Position numbers and translations under genes: made by a program
In this document: in pieces, positions 23,801 to 35,969 of the stretch
Position numbering within the stretch: the stretch's first letter is position 1
How the letters are laid out: each line of letters starts with the position of its first letter
Notes under the pieces: generated by a model
What the model was told of the DNA's origin: nothing
The model's database searches: none
Seen by the model: only the letters and a program-made list of their open reading frames with translations
Source: Metallyticus violacea
Lineage: Eukaryota; Arthropoda; Insecta; Mantodea; Metallyticidae
Direction: 5' to 3'
Assembly: GCA_030762175.1 (NCBI GenBank)
Contig: CM060830.1
Span: 44,504,501-44,568,500 of the forward strand
DNA: 64,000 nucleotides

Positions 23801-24538
23801 CACTTAATGAAGGATTAATGTTGAAGAAATCAGAAAAGGCAGCAAAGATATCATTGTAAAAAGGGGATACTGTGCGAAAAATGTTCCTAATCAATATAAT
23901 TTGCTATTGATAGCCAGAGAAAGGACATAGATAACATGCATTGATGCATATTCCTTCAAACCTTGTCCATATGGTGCAAAAAGCAACTTGCCCAAAAGGA
24001 TTTTAGGATGGTGATTGGGTTTTACAATAATCAATTTGTTTTCAATGCTAGCCTTATAAGGACTTGATCTGTACAATTACCTTTCCCATTTTTCTTGTTC
24101 TTCTTTAGTTTGGTTGCTGTGCATTTTTTCATTTTCGTGAAAAGTTATTATTTTTGGACAAACTGGTTTTTGAAACAATGCTTCTCAAAAGCTTCAATAG
24201 GCCACAGTGCAAGATATTTCTGTAATAATGATGGGGACCATGATCACACAGTCTATTGCCTTCAGTGCAAAAGGGCTTTAAAAGCATCTTAGATTGACAG
24301 TTCCACATTCTTTAGCCATTGTGACCATAAATGAATCTACCAGATGCAAAACAAAATAAAAGAGATATGTTATATTGAAATGCAAACCAAAACAGATAGT
24401 TATTATATTGAGTCATATTTCTTCCACACTTACGGAAAAATTGGCCGTATATTCCTCCTTGCTTACTATTTCTTTCCTGGCCGACAAAATGGGATTTTTT
24501 TTCCTACTTTCAGATATTAATTGCTGGCACATACTTAC
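20854..24538. other. Intron 1 sequence of the FAM234-like gene, nothing recognised
   Basis: AT-rich. Scattered short open frames on both strands lack domain motifs. No repeat family was recognised by eye. Confidence 0.4.
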
Positions 24539-24803
24539 CTAACAGGGCAGAAAGTGCCACTAATCCATAGCAACATGGTGCACAAAATGCTCTACATGGA
24601 GGTCTTCGCCCTATTTCATTATGAAGCTGATTAGACTTGCTCTTTCTTCGCGGTGCCATAAGGGGTCTTTTAACCCCTCTCTCTTCATCAACTTTGAAAC
24701 CATTTCGTCCATCTCGAATGAAAACTTCGTCTTCAACATCATCACTAATATCCTCATCGTCAAAACTATCTCTGACAGCCAATTTTGGTGCAGAATAAGA
24801 CAT
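24539..24803 (-). CDS. FAM234/ITFG3-like membrane protein, first coding exon
   Basis: Starts with ATG at 24803 and runs 88 codons plus one base to a strong donor (TTAG|GTAAGTAT). Residues 1-65 are acidic, then basic (DDEDISDDVEDE, then PRRKSKSN), as expected for a cytoplasmic tail. A cysteine cluster PPCRAFCAPCC (about 68-78) precedes the membrane helix, which begins at about 79 and finishes in exon 2. The predicted topology is type II: short cytosolic N-terminus, one helix, large extracellular FG-GAP-like propeller. FAM234A (ITFG3) and FAM234B proteins share this plan; their molecular role is not well established. Which paralogue this is cannot be told. Exons 1-5 keep one open frame with consensus splice sites. 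The gene is divergent from the aldo-keto reductase gene. Confidence 0.85.
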
Positions 24804-26228
24804 GATAAAATAAGTTCGCGTTTAGTTAAATGCACACTTATTGATTAGTTTAACGTGCAGTTATTGCTGCTAGAGCACCGAAAACAGCAACATGTTTAGT
24901 TAAAATATGTAAAATTTTTCTGTTTTCACTCGCAGTGCTTGAAATCACAGGTTACTACTCCGCTTACTAGCTCTCTACAACGAAGGTAATATGTGGATTG
25001 TCTTTAAACTTAATAACACTTGTTTATTCTTTTATTATTTCCTTTTCTTTTTGATGGTCTACAGAACTAGAAAGTGTTAGGTTATCCCAGCTGATGTTTG
25101 ACAGATGGAACAGTAGCGCTAATAAGGCTGCAACCAGCTGTTACGTCAGTGTAGAGTACTTTGCACATTGTGCGCATTTATCCCTATTATTAGATCAGTG
25201 GCGAGGCTAATAAAGTCCTTCTGCGCAAGGCAAAGGAGTTCAAGTAGAGCCGCAAAGCCGGATAAGTTAGCCAAACCTGAGGCTAAACGTATTTTCTGAC
25301 TCTTCTCCTCTGTGTATTTTATCTCAGGCAACACAGGGTTTATAATTTATTAAGTATAACTGCTCATTCTTCTTGTATTTAAACGCTTTGATACTTCTTT
25401 TGACTAATAGAATATGTTTGCGCTTATATGTACGCACGGTTGCGTAAATGTAAACTATAATGTATTGCGAGGGCACGCATATCATTGATATGTATTAGTT
25501 TAGTTTCTATATCAATTCGTGAATTCGCGAAACAGTAATATAGATTTACAAACATAGAATTTGACGTTTATAATGATTGCATAAAAATGTAGACATGTAT
25601 CAAACAATAATTTACAGAAAGAAATTACACTGTTGATGTACTCTTTCCGTTATGCAAGTATTTATACGCAACTGGAATTACAGTACTTTGTAATAATATA
25701 TACTTCGAAATCAGAATTGCATAAGCTTTAAGTCACTGTGTACGTTTATATCAACCTTTTTGGCAATAGTACCATTATGGGCTTTTGAAATACAAAAGCA
25801 TATTGTGTATAATGAATATATTTTTACATACACCTCACACTATACCGTTAAATTCGGCCATCAACAAATAGCAACAAATTAATGTTGATGTACCCTTTTC
25901 ATTATGCAAGTATTTATACGCCAATGGAATTGTAGTTCTTTGTAAATGCATATATACTTGGAAATCAGAATTGAATAGTGTTTATGCTATTATGTACGCT
26001 AATATCGCAGTAGTACCATTATAGGGCTTTTGAAATATAAAAGTATATTGTGTGTAATGAATATATTTTTATATACACCTCACACTACACCGTTAAATTT
26101 GGCCATCAACAATTGTTAATAATAGAAAATCTGCGATCGGCATTATGTAACACAGGCGAGATTAGAATGTAAATTTGCTTTCAGATAAGAGATAGGAATT
26201 ATTGCGTCATCTTCTGTAGGTTTTTAAA
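24804..26228. promoter_or_regulatory. Divergent intergenic region, probable bidirectional promoter
   Basis: Lies between the start codons of the FAM234-like (minus) and aldo-keto reductase (plus) genes. About 24840-25520 has visibly more CpG than the surrounding AT-rich DNA and holds a CRE/ATF-like TTACGTCA at 25141-25148. The right part is a tandem duplication (25631-26112). A possible splice acceptor (cttctgtag, ending 26219) ten bases before the reductase ATG suggests a 5' UTR intron. Transcription starts cannot be placed from sequence alone. Confidence 0.5.
25631..26112. repeat. Tandem duplication of about 235 bp upstream of the reductase gene
   Basis: Copy 1 (25631-25867) and copy 2 (25883-26112) share tgttgatgta, ttatgcaagtatttatacgc, agtaccattat, gggcttttgaaata, cacctcacacta and ccgttaaatt at an offset falling from 252 to 245. 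The copies differ by scattered substitutions and small gaps, so the duplication is not recent. Confidence 0.85.
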
Positions 26229-26300
26229 ATGTGTGAGGAACATTTTGTGCATTTTTTCAATGGTCAGAAGATGCCCATTATAGGATTGGGCACCTGGATG
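26229..26300 (+). CDS. Aldo-keto reductase (AKR), exon 1
   Basis: First of seven coding exons giving a 321-residue protein, the usual AKR length (about 320). AKRs use NADPH to reduce aldehydes, ketones or sugars in the cytosol as monomeric (beta/alpha)8 barrels. Exon 1 encodes 24 residues including the first barrel strand FNGQKMPIIGLGTWM and ends at ATG|GTAAAG on a codon boundary. Across exons the catalytic tetrad is complete: D46 and Y51 (exon 2), K80 (end of exon 2), H113 (exon 3). The sequence is of the AKR1-like type common in arthropods; substrate cannot be assigned. All junctions have GT-AG sites and keep frame, so the gene is probably functional. Confidence 0.88.
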
Positions 26301-26574
26301 GTAAAGATGGATGTTTTATTATTATTTTGATAAAGAAATTGCATTGTAAAAGAGGTTATGTGTACCTGTTTCCAATATTTTCTTATGGATATATTTTTAG
26401 TTCCAAAATTTAAATGGTTGCTATTCCACCCATAGAACTAACAAGGGCTACTTTTTGAAACTCTAAGTCTAATGTTTACTGATCTTATATGCTGCTGCAA
26501 GACACATGCACTATGTACTATATATATATATATATTAAAAATCAAGAAGTGTAGAAAGCAATCTTCTTTTGCAG

Positions 26575-26742
26575 TCATCTCCAAATGAAGTAGAAAAAGC
26601 AGTTGATATAGCATTGGAAGTTGGGTACAGACATATAGATACTGCCTTAATGTATCAAAATGAGGAAGCTATTGGCAATACTTTGAAGAAATGGTTTGAC
26701 TCTGGTAAAATCAAGAGGGAAGATGTGTTTGTTGTCACAAAG
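26575..26742 (+). CDS. Aldo-keto reductase, exon 2
   Basis: 56 codons in phase 0 between cttttgcag and ACAAAG|GTACTC. Encodes GYRHIDTALMYQNEEAIG, the AKR signature holding catalytic D46 and Y51, and VFVVTK with catalytic K80 as the last codon. Confidence 0.92.
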
Positions 26743-27131
26743 GTACTCTGCATGACTCATTTTTTGAGAAGATTTTTTAAAAAATTAAAAGTATTAAGAT
26801 TGCATAAAAATGTGAATATGCACTTATCTGTTTTGTATTATAATAATATGAGAAGTGCACGCAAATGTGCATTTGATCAATATGAATTATCTATTTCTCA
26901 CTGGTGTATTCCGCAATGATCTTGTTATGCTCATACATTTACTGTTCCATATTATTCTTATTGTTTTATACATAAGAATAGTTTAGAGGAGCAAAAAAAT
27001 TTAAGAAGAAAATATGAAATTTTGTAGAACAAAATTAGAGTGCAAGAAAAGTAAATTAAAATTTGTACTTATCTGTTTTATGAAAATAAAGCATAAGCAA
27101 GTTAAAATATATTTAATTTATTTGATTTCAG

Positions 27132-27332
27132 CTGCCTCCTAAAGGTAACCGAGCTGAAGCTGTTGAAAAGTACCTGAAGAAATCACTTAATGCATTACAG
27201 CTTGATTATGTAGATCTATATCTAATCCATGCACCATTTGGTTTGCAAGATATTGGAGAGGATCTCTGGCCCAAGGACCCAAGTGGAGCACTTGCAATTG
27301 ACCATAATACCAACCTCATTTCATTATGGAAG
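27132..27332 (+). CDS. Aldo-keto reductase, exon 3
   Basis: 67 codons in phase 0 between gatttcag and TGGAAG|GTATGT. Encodes LPPKGNRAEAVEKYLKKSL and LDYVDLYLIHAPFG with catalytic H113, followed by the variable substrate loop A region and LISLWK. Confidence 0.92.
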
Positions 27333-28129
27333 GTATGTGACTAAACATATGCTTACTGCATTTATTTGCTTGCCCTGTTTCCAACGAAAAGGGAACTGAT
27401 TTGCACTTTCATTTCCTTAATCTAATGCAATGGAGTTACGTGGAGTGTCAGAGATAGTGCTTGTGTTTTAACTATGTAGTTTTAGTGGATATAGATGTGA
27501 TAAAATTATTTCATTCATTATCTTTTCATCTTCAACACCGTAATATTATAAATTGTTTTATATGCATACCTATGTAACACACATAAAAATAAAAGATTGC
27601 AATGTTACAGAAACTATCTAAACTTTAGCATGCCATAATAAACAAGGAGATACTGATGTATAACATAAAATTTCATAAACGTCACTCATAGACAAAATTT
27701 TAAGCAAATTGAGAAAGTTCTTTGAGTCTATCATTAGCTTAAATAATTTAAAAAAAATAATATAAGTGTAATTAGAAAGCACCTTTCAGCAAAGAAATTA
27801 AATTAAATAAAAGGTACTCTATTTAGAACAATTAAGTGTATATAAATATTTTTAATGTTTGAGCTTAGAGTATTGTGGGTGTACCAAGGGGTGTAGAAAT
27901 CATAATAAATTTGTGAATCCTTCCACATTCCCCAAGCAACTACCCCTTCTGTCTACTCTTAAGGAACATATAGAGTACTTCCAATCTTTTCACTTTTTGT
28001 GCTTGCTGACAGAATCCAAGAGTCAGCTGCAGATGGCTGACACGTCAAGATATTCCAAAGTTCTTTTTGTTTGCTTTTAGGAGGATTTTCTAATTTATAC
28101 AATAGCAGCACTAAATAAAAAATATTTTG

Positions 28130-28480
28130 CATTAAGAATTTTCTGTCATTTAGCCAAGGCTTTTGACACAATTAACCATAAATTTCTTCAAAAAAGTATC
28201 CTTTTATGACCTAGAAATTTCATCAATAGCTTGGTGACATCACATTTAACAAACAGAACACTAATGACTCTCATTAACCAGTGTATGTCAGAAATAAGTA
28301 TCATTAAGCATAATATTCCACAAGGATCAGTGTTGGGAGAGAGAGAGGAAGAGAGAGAGGTGCATCATATTTCACAAACAGAACAATAATGACTCTCATT
28401 AACCAGTGTATGTCAGAAATGGGTATCATTAAGCATGATATTCCACAAGGATCAGTGTTGGGTCCCTTTCTTTTTCTTAT
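28130..28480 (+). pseudogene. LINE reverse transcriptase fragment with internal duplication
   Basis: Reads LAKAFDTINHKFL (RT motif A of jockey/CR1-type LINEs), SHLTNRT and IPQGSVLG (RT motif B region). A segment of about 100 bases covering LTNRT to QGSVLG occurs twice (about 28240-28340 and 28365-28462), separated by a GA-rich stretch; the second copy runs on into SVLGPFLF-like sequence. It sits in reductase intron 3. Confidence 0.75.
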
Positions 28481-28499
28481 ATATATGTAAGAAATATGT

Positions 28500-29812
28500 G
28501 TCACATGATAGTTACCTGTTGCATTTGTTGTGTATTATTGTTATATATGACTGTTGTTCTTGTAATGTTTTTCATTTATCATGCTTTATGGTATTTAATT
28601 ACAGCACAAGCTAAGTATTTTTTTATTTGTTGTATGTATGAATTATGTACCTCATTCATCTGTAATATAGAGCATTGCAATTGACATTTCCATATTCTAT
28701 GAGCTTCTGCTCACTGTGAGATCTATGGAGCAACAACTAAATAACTAACAAACATAGGTTTTCCAAATCTCACCTTATTTAAATGTAATAAGATGTATGA
28801 TTTTTTTATGTGATAATATTTATAATGCATCCTTTAGGTGCTAAGGACTCGGTTCACTTGGACAATCATTAGCTCATTGCATTTAGCCATAGAATCAAGA
28901 ACTGCCCCTTGGTACATCATAATTATATAACCTTCACTGTCATCTTCATTGGAACAACTTAGCAGAACCTTATGGGCATCCCAGCTTCATAAGTCCACTA
29001 CAATATTGTCTTACCAAGGGGGAATGCCTAAGCCCACAAGTTTATGATACAATGGTCTGGCATTGGAACAAAAAAAAAACATAATTATGCAAATAAAAAT
29101 ACATTTTAAATATTTCCAAGCCATTGTTTGGTATTCCCCTTGCATGAAAAATATATTGAAAAGATAAGGCAGATTTCGAACTGGCAGATACTATTTATTA
29201 AGCTGAAACCAATAGCAATGATAAGTACTTAGTTTAAATTTACTTTGATCAAATAACCTCTAGCTCTTTATTAACAGTTTTTGTCCATCTTAAACACAAA
29301 ATGTATCAGCTAGAGTTGATGCTTTAGTTCATGGTCATTTGATGTAAAAAAGTTTAGGAGACATTCCTGGCTTTTTTTACGAATATACTGTTGTAAGAAA
29401 TAGTCCCTCATTGAGGCTCCTTATATCATCATTTCTCTGGTATAAAAGATGCCACAGAATGAAGGGCTAACAGCTTTGAGAAAGTACAGCTTAGCTACTG
29501 CAAAACATCAGCATGAATTAAATTATATAAAAATATGGTATTACCAGGTAAGCACGCAGAACATTAAGAGTTAAAGTTTGTCCCTTAAAAAATTTGAAAC
29601 GTTAAATGAATTCTAAATCAATTAAAAACAGTCTTATTCACACTAATTCAGCATGTTAGGAAACTGGTTCAATATTCAACTGTGTCTGGATCTACTTTAC
29701 TATTGTATTTTTTAAAACCATCAAACAACCTGTTGTGTTTTAAGCTTCTTGTTGCAAGTGCTTAATAGGGACTTGTATCAAAGGAAGTAATTGTTTTAAA
29801 CCATATGTGCAG
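28500..29812. other. Reductase intron 3, remainder
   Basis: AT-rich, no domain-bearing frame and no repeat family recognised. Confidence 0.4.
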
Positions 29813-30036
29813 GCCATGGAAATCCAAGTGGATGCAGGAAGAGCTCATTCTATAGGATTGTCAAACTGCAACTCTAATCAGATTAGTCGAATTTTGAAGG
29901 AAGCAAGAGTCCATCCAGCCAATCTGCAAGTGGAGCTTCATGTTCTCTTTCAGCAGAAAAAATTGGTAGAATTTTGCAAGTCTAAGAATATCACTGTCTG
30001 TGCATATGCTCCGCTGGGCTCTCCAGGCTATAGAAG
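29813..30036 (+). CDS. Aldo-keto reductase, exon 4
   Basis: 74 codons plus two bases between gtgcag and AGAAG|GTGAAA. Encodes AMEIQVDAGRAHSIGLSNCN (the second AKR signature; GLSN contacts the cofactor amide), LQVELHVLFQQKKLVEFC and VCAYAPLGSPG. Ends in phase 2. Confidence 0.92.
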
Positions 30037-30039
30037 GTG

Positions 30040-31185
30040 AAAAATAGCATAAAATATGAAAGAGAGCAAAAAATAAAATCAAAACTTTTGTATTGTACAT
30101 CCTTCATCAGCTTTTATTTTTTGATGCAGTATATAGAATCATCAGCAGACACAGTTAGGCATGCTACTATAAAAAAAAAAATAAAGAAGTATTTGGGTAC
30201 CATTTAATAGCTAAAGCTTTAACATGTTTGTTTTCATTTATCATGCTAAAACTTCCCTTTTAAAAATATATATAAAGGGTGTTAATGAACTACACAGAAA
30301 TGATTTCTGAAAGTGTATAAAATGTATATAAGCAATTTGGAATAGTGAACAAATGACAAATTTTGAAGCCATGGCTATAAGTTTCTAAAGTGCCAGTACA
30401 ACACTGGCTAATGAAGATGCCCCTCAAAAGCATAACACACGATAATGATGGGAGGTTTCTGAACATATCACTCAGGTGCCATAGTTATGATATTAGCTTT
30501 CTAGTAAGAGATGGTCATTTGTTTTCCATTTTGACTCTCATTCATCATATATTTTTATTTTGTTTGTTTTCTGACTGTCCTAATAATAAAGCTTTTAGTC
30601 TACACATTTTAAGTTGATGTTTCAATGGAAAATCAATATTTCTATTCTCACAAGTCAGTTTTAAAGACATTGTAAACTAATTTTTCATGCAGCTTGGCTT
30701 TAACATTGAGTAGTCAGCATCTGATGCCAAAATGTTTAACACCATATAACTGCATTATATTTAGTTGTGGAGCATACATCTACTATCTGAAGCAGCTTAT
30801 CTATGACATCTCTACACTCTCTGAAAATATTTTGGTGTAGTTCATTAAGGAAAAACAGTGCTGCTAAGAAGCAGTACACTCAGTTTTTAATCAGTAACAT
30901 GGCACGATAACTCATTTCTAATTTGGAATGCAAATAAATATTATCCATATTTTATATATTAATATTGCTAAATTAATTTTGTGTTCATTTATAAGATTTA
31001 TAATAAACTTTTAATTATAATTTGATAGCTCAAGAATGAAACTAAATAATAATATTTGCAAACCTATTTTAAAGCGGTAATATGTTTTAAAAAGAAATAT
31101 CATTTGGCTTAGGTGTTATGTTTAATTAAGGGATTGGAAATATCATAATTTTATTACAATTAATAAATGTCCTTGCAAGAATCTT
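30040..31185. other. Reductase intron 4, left part
   Basis: No gene seen. Near 30400-30450 the string GCTAATGAAGATG...CAAAAGCATAAC resembles a very decayed PLE hammerhead-like terminus, not strong enough to call. Confidence 0.3.
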
Positions 31186-31189
31186 TAAT

Positions 31190-31710
31190 ATACAATGCCA
31201 TTTTCATTACCTAATGCATATAATGTATCATCAGCTGTTGTTACTCAAAATGGAGCTGGATACCATGATGCTCCTATAGCTCATGGTTCTAGTAGGGACT
31301 TGCTAAGTTCATCCGTAGGAGGAAAATCAAAATTCATTAAGCTATTCTTATTTTTTAATATGAAAAAAATTTCCCAAGTGGATAACTCCATTGAATTATG
31401 AAGTTGTTTAGCAGCTTAGCCTCTGGTTTAATTTCATGATTTTTAGTGCAAAAATGAGCTGCTACAGCAGACTTATCAATCTGCTTAAACCAAATATTCC
31501 TAAAGTGTTCTTTTCTCCAAATTTCCAAATTTCTCTTCCTGGTATCCAGTCAACATTTCAAGCAGCAGTAGTCAGTCAACAGCTGATGATGGGAGTGATT
31601 GTTCCCAAAACATGTCCTAGTTTTATGTAAATGAAATTAGTGCGAATATGTTAATACATTAGTGTAGGATATATTACCACTCCATTGTTACAGCTTCGTA
31701 AGTACAATTT
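31190..31710. mobile_element. PLE family 2 inverted pair of 3' ends
   Basis: Read on the minus strand, about 31545-31190 holds a frameshifted GIY-YIG C-terminal region (VCCSSSFLH frame-shifted around the HFWT block, then ELSTWEIFFILKNKNSLMNFDFPP). Read on the plus strand, about 31550-31710 is a 3' terminus with CTGATGA at 31581-31587, a GGGA/TCCC stem, AAAACATGTC, then the family 2 tail ggatatattaccactccatt. So two 3' ends face outward, as in PLE-B. Confidence 0.65.
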
Positions 31711-31714
31711 ATTT

Positions 31715-33865
31715 AACATATTTTTTTTTTAATTTTTTCACATCACAGTAAAATTACTAGGCTGTCCTTGATGTATTTCAGCACTAAGCAGTGGATTTCT
31801 GTTAAATACATTTTAATCCATAATAAGAATGATAGCCCAAATTTCAAGGGTATTAAGCCTCCGGTTTCTTTTATTAGTTAACATTATTGACTGATCTTCT
31901 GTTAAAAATTCATGCTCTTCCACTTAAATTTTTATCAAGATTTGATCCAGATTTCCGGAATCTGTGGATCTTGTAACTAACAGAAGACCATGCAATTTTC
32001 ATTTTTTGAAATTTCATGAATACTGTAGCCTTCTGCACACAGTATGTATTGATTGCTCTACATTGTTCTAGGCTCAGAGATTTCTTGCAGCCATTTCCTG
32101 CAACAATTTACCAAAACATTAAAAACAATAAAAGGTGCAAGTTTAATAAACATTTAAGAAACAAACCAACAAATCATGTAAAAATAAAAAAGTATTAAAA
32201 ATAGTAATTAAATATGTAATATCATTCATAAATGGTATGCCAAGAATTTTGCCAGCACTGCACTTGCTATGCCTTTGCAACGATTTTCTCAAGAAATTGC
32301 ACTGCAGAAGCAACATGACCCCACTAGAAGTCAGCAGTCAACTAAGGCATTTCACTATCATACTTACCTTATCAAAAATATGGTTCCATAAATAGTAAGG
32401 AACCCCAGCTCAGTGTTTATGTACACAAGATTAGTGCTTAAACAGGCTATACTGATACGATAGTGTTTGGTTTCTTCCTCTTGCCACATACACAGTGTGT
32501 CAACAAATGTAATAAAATATAGCAGATATCCAAATACTTTTAACCAGCAGTATCTATGTACTGAAATGTAAAATAAAGTAGCTCAAAAAGGATAATACTA
32601 TATGACCAAATAAATTCTAACTCTACCTTGAGTCAGTTATGACTAGCTGATGACTATGAAGTGGCAATGGCATTTCTCATTTTCTCTTTCCCTCCCCAAG
32701 GTGCATTTCCATTCAGCAAATTCTCAGAACCAGATCAACTAGTTCAACTAATTATTCAGTTAGAAATTTGCTCCACAAAAATGATAACATTTATTTCAAA
32801 TGAATCGTGACAAACTCCAAATATATTTGATCATAGCTATCTAAAGTAATAAGAACTAGAGAAGCAGAAATCCTGGATTGAAGAAATAGGGAGTAAAATG
32901 GTAAAGTTGATGAGTGGGATGGGAATCCTTGCCAGGAGGAGATGGAAGGATTTTGCAGAAGACCCCCAATGCTGTTACAGAACATAAGAAAACGAGAAAG
33001 TAGAAGAAGCAAAGCAGAATGAATAAAACACTAAAATCATCATACAGATTTATATATACATACATGCACAACATTATTTTCATTTCTCTTTTGCAGCCAC
33101 TAAGGAATTTTCTTTCCATAACCCAGATCCTAAGCTAAGTATTCATTGTCAGCATTGCAGCTTATTTGAACCCATATTGTTAGTGTCGTGGAGCATACTA
33201 TTATTATTTCCTGAGTAGGTTATTATTATACAGCAAGTGTTTTAATTTTAGTCCACCTGGCTTCTGTTTTTATTGTGCTGCTGTATGCTAATGAAATTCT
33301 ATCTTCTTCAGGTGTTGACAGGCATATTTAAAATAAACATGGAGTCTAGCAACAGCATGAATTGGAGAAGAATTTTACTTGCCAATGATTACCTAATGCA
33401 GTATGATATGACATACACATGCCTTGTGCTAAGCGCATGTGGGGTAATTTTGTGATGTGTATTTAGCTATACCATACAGGGAGATTTTTAGATATTATTA
33501 TATTATTTTACAAGTGAAAAGATTTTCAAGTTCAATATTTTGCTAAAATTTAGAATACCTAATAGCTGTATTTTGGCGTAATTGCATTGATATAAAATCT
33601 ATGAAAGTTTATTGATATTGCTCAGTTAAGGTGATGATAACTTAATGCTATGCCTACAAATTTTCTATAGTTGTTTATAATACTTGCATATTTTGCCTGC
33701 CTGTTTATTTGATTTTAATATCTAATCATCTATATCATATGAGGCATTTAGAATACAAATGACAAATGTGCCAACTATATAATTTTCCGATTTTTCTTTC
33801 ATTATGTTTCTTAAACCTTCCTTTATCATTACAACAGTATCATTGGCTTTTATGTTTTCTAAGTG
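31715..33865. other. Reductase intron 4, middle part, nothing recognised
   Basis: AT-rich unique-looking sequence. Open frames such as 32856-33119 (minus) and 33273-33455 (plus) show no domain. Confidence 0.4.
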
Positions 33866-33869
33866 AGTG

Positions 33870-34080
33870 ATTTTAAACCCAAGGTCGCGGGTTCGAGCCC
33901 GGCCAGGATCGATGGATTTTTTCGGACGTAAAAATCGTAAATATGGCTTCCTTCGGAAGGGAAGTAAAGCCGTGGGTCCCATGTCGTACATTTACGGCAC
34001 AAAAAAGAACCTCAAGCCTGAAAGAAGAGGCCTCTGAGCAAAATTTGTTGGCCATTTCACAACCTAAATGGAATGAATAG
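33870..34080 (+). mobile_element. tRNA-derived SINE S1, 5' truncated
   Basis: Begins within the tRNA-like head at aacccaaggtcgcg and contains a B box GGGTTCGAGCCC, then the S1 body (ggattttttcgga, tacatttacggcac, gcctctgagcaaaattt) in the orientation opposite to the copy at 8935-9232. The A box is missing. Confidence 0.8.
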
Positions 34081-34849
34081 AATTCTATTCACATGCATGA
34101 TGTGTTTGTCCTTATCACCTTCTACTTGAATTGGAAAGCAATGGCATATGCTCCAGAGTGTCCTTTTAAATCCACTGTTCCCTTTACATTTGCAGCTCTA
34201 TAAGAGTGCAAAAGTATTTTAAAAATTTGCTCGTCGTTCACTTACCAGTAATTACCACATAATTTCATATATTTTGTAAATTTAAACAAATAATTCAATA
34301 TACCATCTCCATCTTTTAATCTTTACTACAGATAATTATGAGAAATGTCTATGTGTTTAACCTTTGACAGTGGTTTACTATAATCAGTAACAGTATTATT
34401 TTATGTTGTCCCTTATTCAGCAGACGAATGCTTATTTAAAATAGTGTCTGTTATCTTGCATATGGCAGTACAACATTGTGATTAAGGGAATGACTATAAA
34501 AGTAGATCAATACTTTTTATCCTCTAAAACTCTATAAAATTGAAAAGTATAATATGTGTAATAAATTATTTTTTGGCTAAGAATAGAGTGTTGTAAATTT
34601 GTATATATTTTAAACCTTAATCTATATATTATAAAATAGAACTTCTTTTGAAATGAGCTGATCTACATGGAAAGCATTTTTTTTTTCTTTTTGTAGACTA
34701 GAAATAACAAAAGTTATAGATTTAGGAATGACAAATAAATTACCTAATTTTATGATGCTATTGCCTCTCAATGTGTTCAAAACAAAACTATATGAATGTT
34801 GTGACAATAAATTTTACTAGAAAACATAAGATTGGAAGATATTGAACAA

Positions 34850-35590
34850 CAAGAAATATTTGTTAGTTTGGGTTAAAAGAGTTATTGAGACTTTATATGG
34901 GAATAAAAATATTATGGGTTAGGGAAAAATGATATGGAACAGTGTGATAAGGCAGGTCCGGAAGGGTTTGCTTGCGCTAGAAGTGGAGTTATTTAAAAGG
35001 ATTTGAATATGATAAAGAGGTAGGAAAATGTTTAATGTGTGGAGAAACCAGTAGATTTTCATTGTTAATTATACTGTAGGCAAACAAAGCTATGGAGAGA
35101 AAAGTTTGGCAAAATATTAATTAGCAAGATTTTAACTGTAAAAGGAGAGAAGAATATAAAAATGATAGGGAACTATTTGGACAAAGTTAGAGAGAAATGG
35201 ATAAGAATGATGAAGAGGAAGTTAGAAGGCAATTAACCTTAGAAGATAATAGGTTAGAAAAGCAAAAGTTGAGGACCAGAATGTTAACACAAAAACACAA
35301 AATATTGTTTGGCAAAATATGGGCAATTTAAAATAGCTGCTTGTATTCAGTTGTTATTTAATTAGGAATACATATAATGTTGGTTACCATGGTAGCCAGA
35401 TTATTAGATATCCCAGTAAGGCTACTAATGAAGAACTGGGGACTAGGGTTCAAAGTTAATGAATTAATAATTGTATTTGATTATTGTGAAATAATGGAAA
35501 TATGTCAATTTTATTGTAATGTCATTTGTGTTTGTTGGAAACAAATCAAATATTCAGAAGATGAATGTTTTGGAACTAAGATTTAAACAT
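34850..35590 (+). pseudogene. LINE 3' fragment
   Basis: One frame reads ISKILTVKGEKNIKMIGNYLDKVREKWIRM, which parallels MKIFSKDSRNVREFLNEVKNKWNWVL near the end of the LINE at 15340-16860. The final part (about 35470-35560, tgattattgtgaaataatggaaatat, tttgtgtttgttggaaa) recurs at about 44680-44750, marking a shared LINE 3' tail. Confidence 0.6.
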
Positions 35591-35809
35591 TTTTTAATTT
35601 GAATGTCTTTAATTTCATGTATATTTTTTATAACTTACAACAATTTATATGAGGTAGTCCTTTGTTTCACCTTTTTTACTTAATGATCAGAATGGAAATT
35701 TATGAACAAGCTAAATCAAAGTTACTGTATAAATAGTTATAGTAATTAATAAAAATTCTAGTTTTAAGTGCTTGAAAAGAAAACTTATCCTGTACGTTAC
35801 ATGCTGCAG

Positions 35810-35969
35810 TGATCCAGAAATTGAGCCATTAAACCATCCTCTGGTGTGCCGCATTGCTCTACAATACAACAAAACTCCAGCTCAAATTCTACTGCGTCAC
35901 ATCATTCAGAAGGGCATTGTGGTAATTCCTAAAAGTGTTACTGCTTCTCGCATCAAGGAAAATTTTGAG
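35810..35969 (+). CDS. Aldo-keto reductase, exon 5
   Basis: Between gctgcag and TTTGAG|GTAAAA. Completes a split serine after exon 4 and encodes DPEIEPLNHPLVCRIALQYNKTPAQILLRHI and VVIPKSVTASRIKENFE, the third AKR signature; the IPKS and R/N residues bind the NADPH phosphate. Ends on a codon boundary. Confidence 0.92.

Noticed and set aside
26743..26919. Read-through extension of reductase exon 2
   Set aside because: The frame stays open past the donor by chance. The protein family match stops exactly at K80 and resumes at exon 3.
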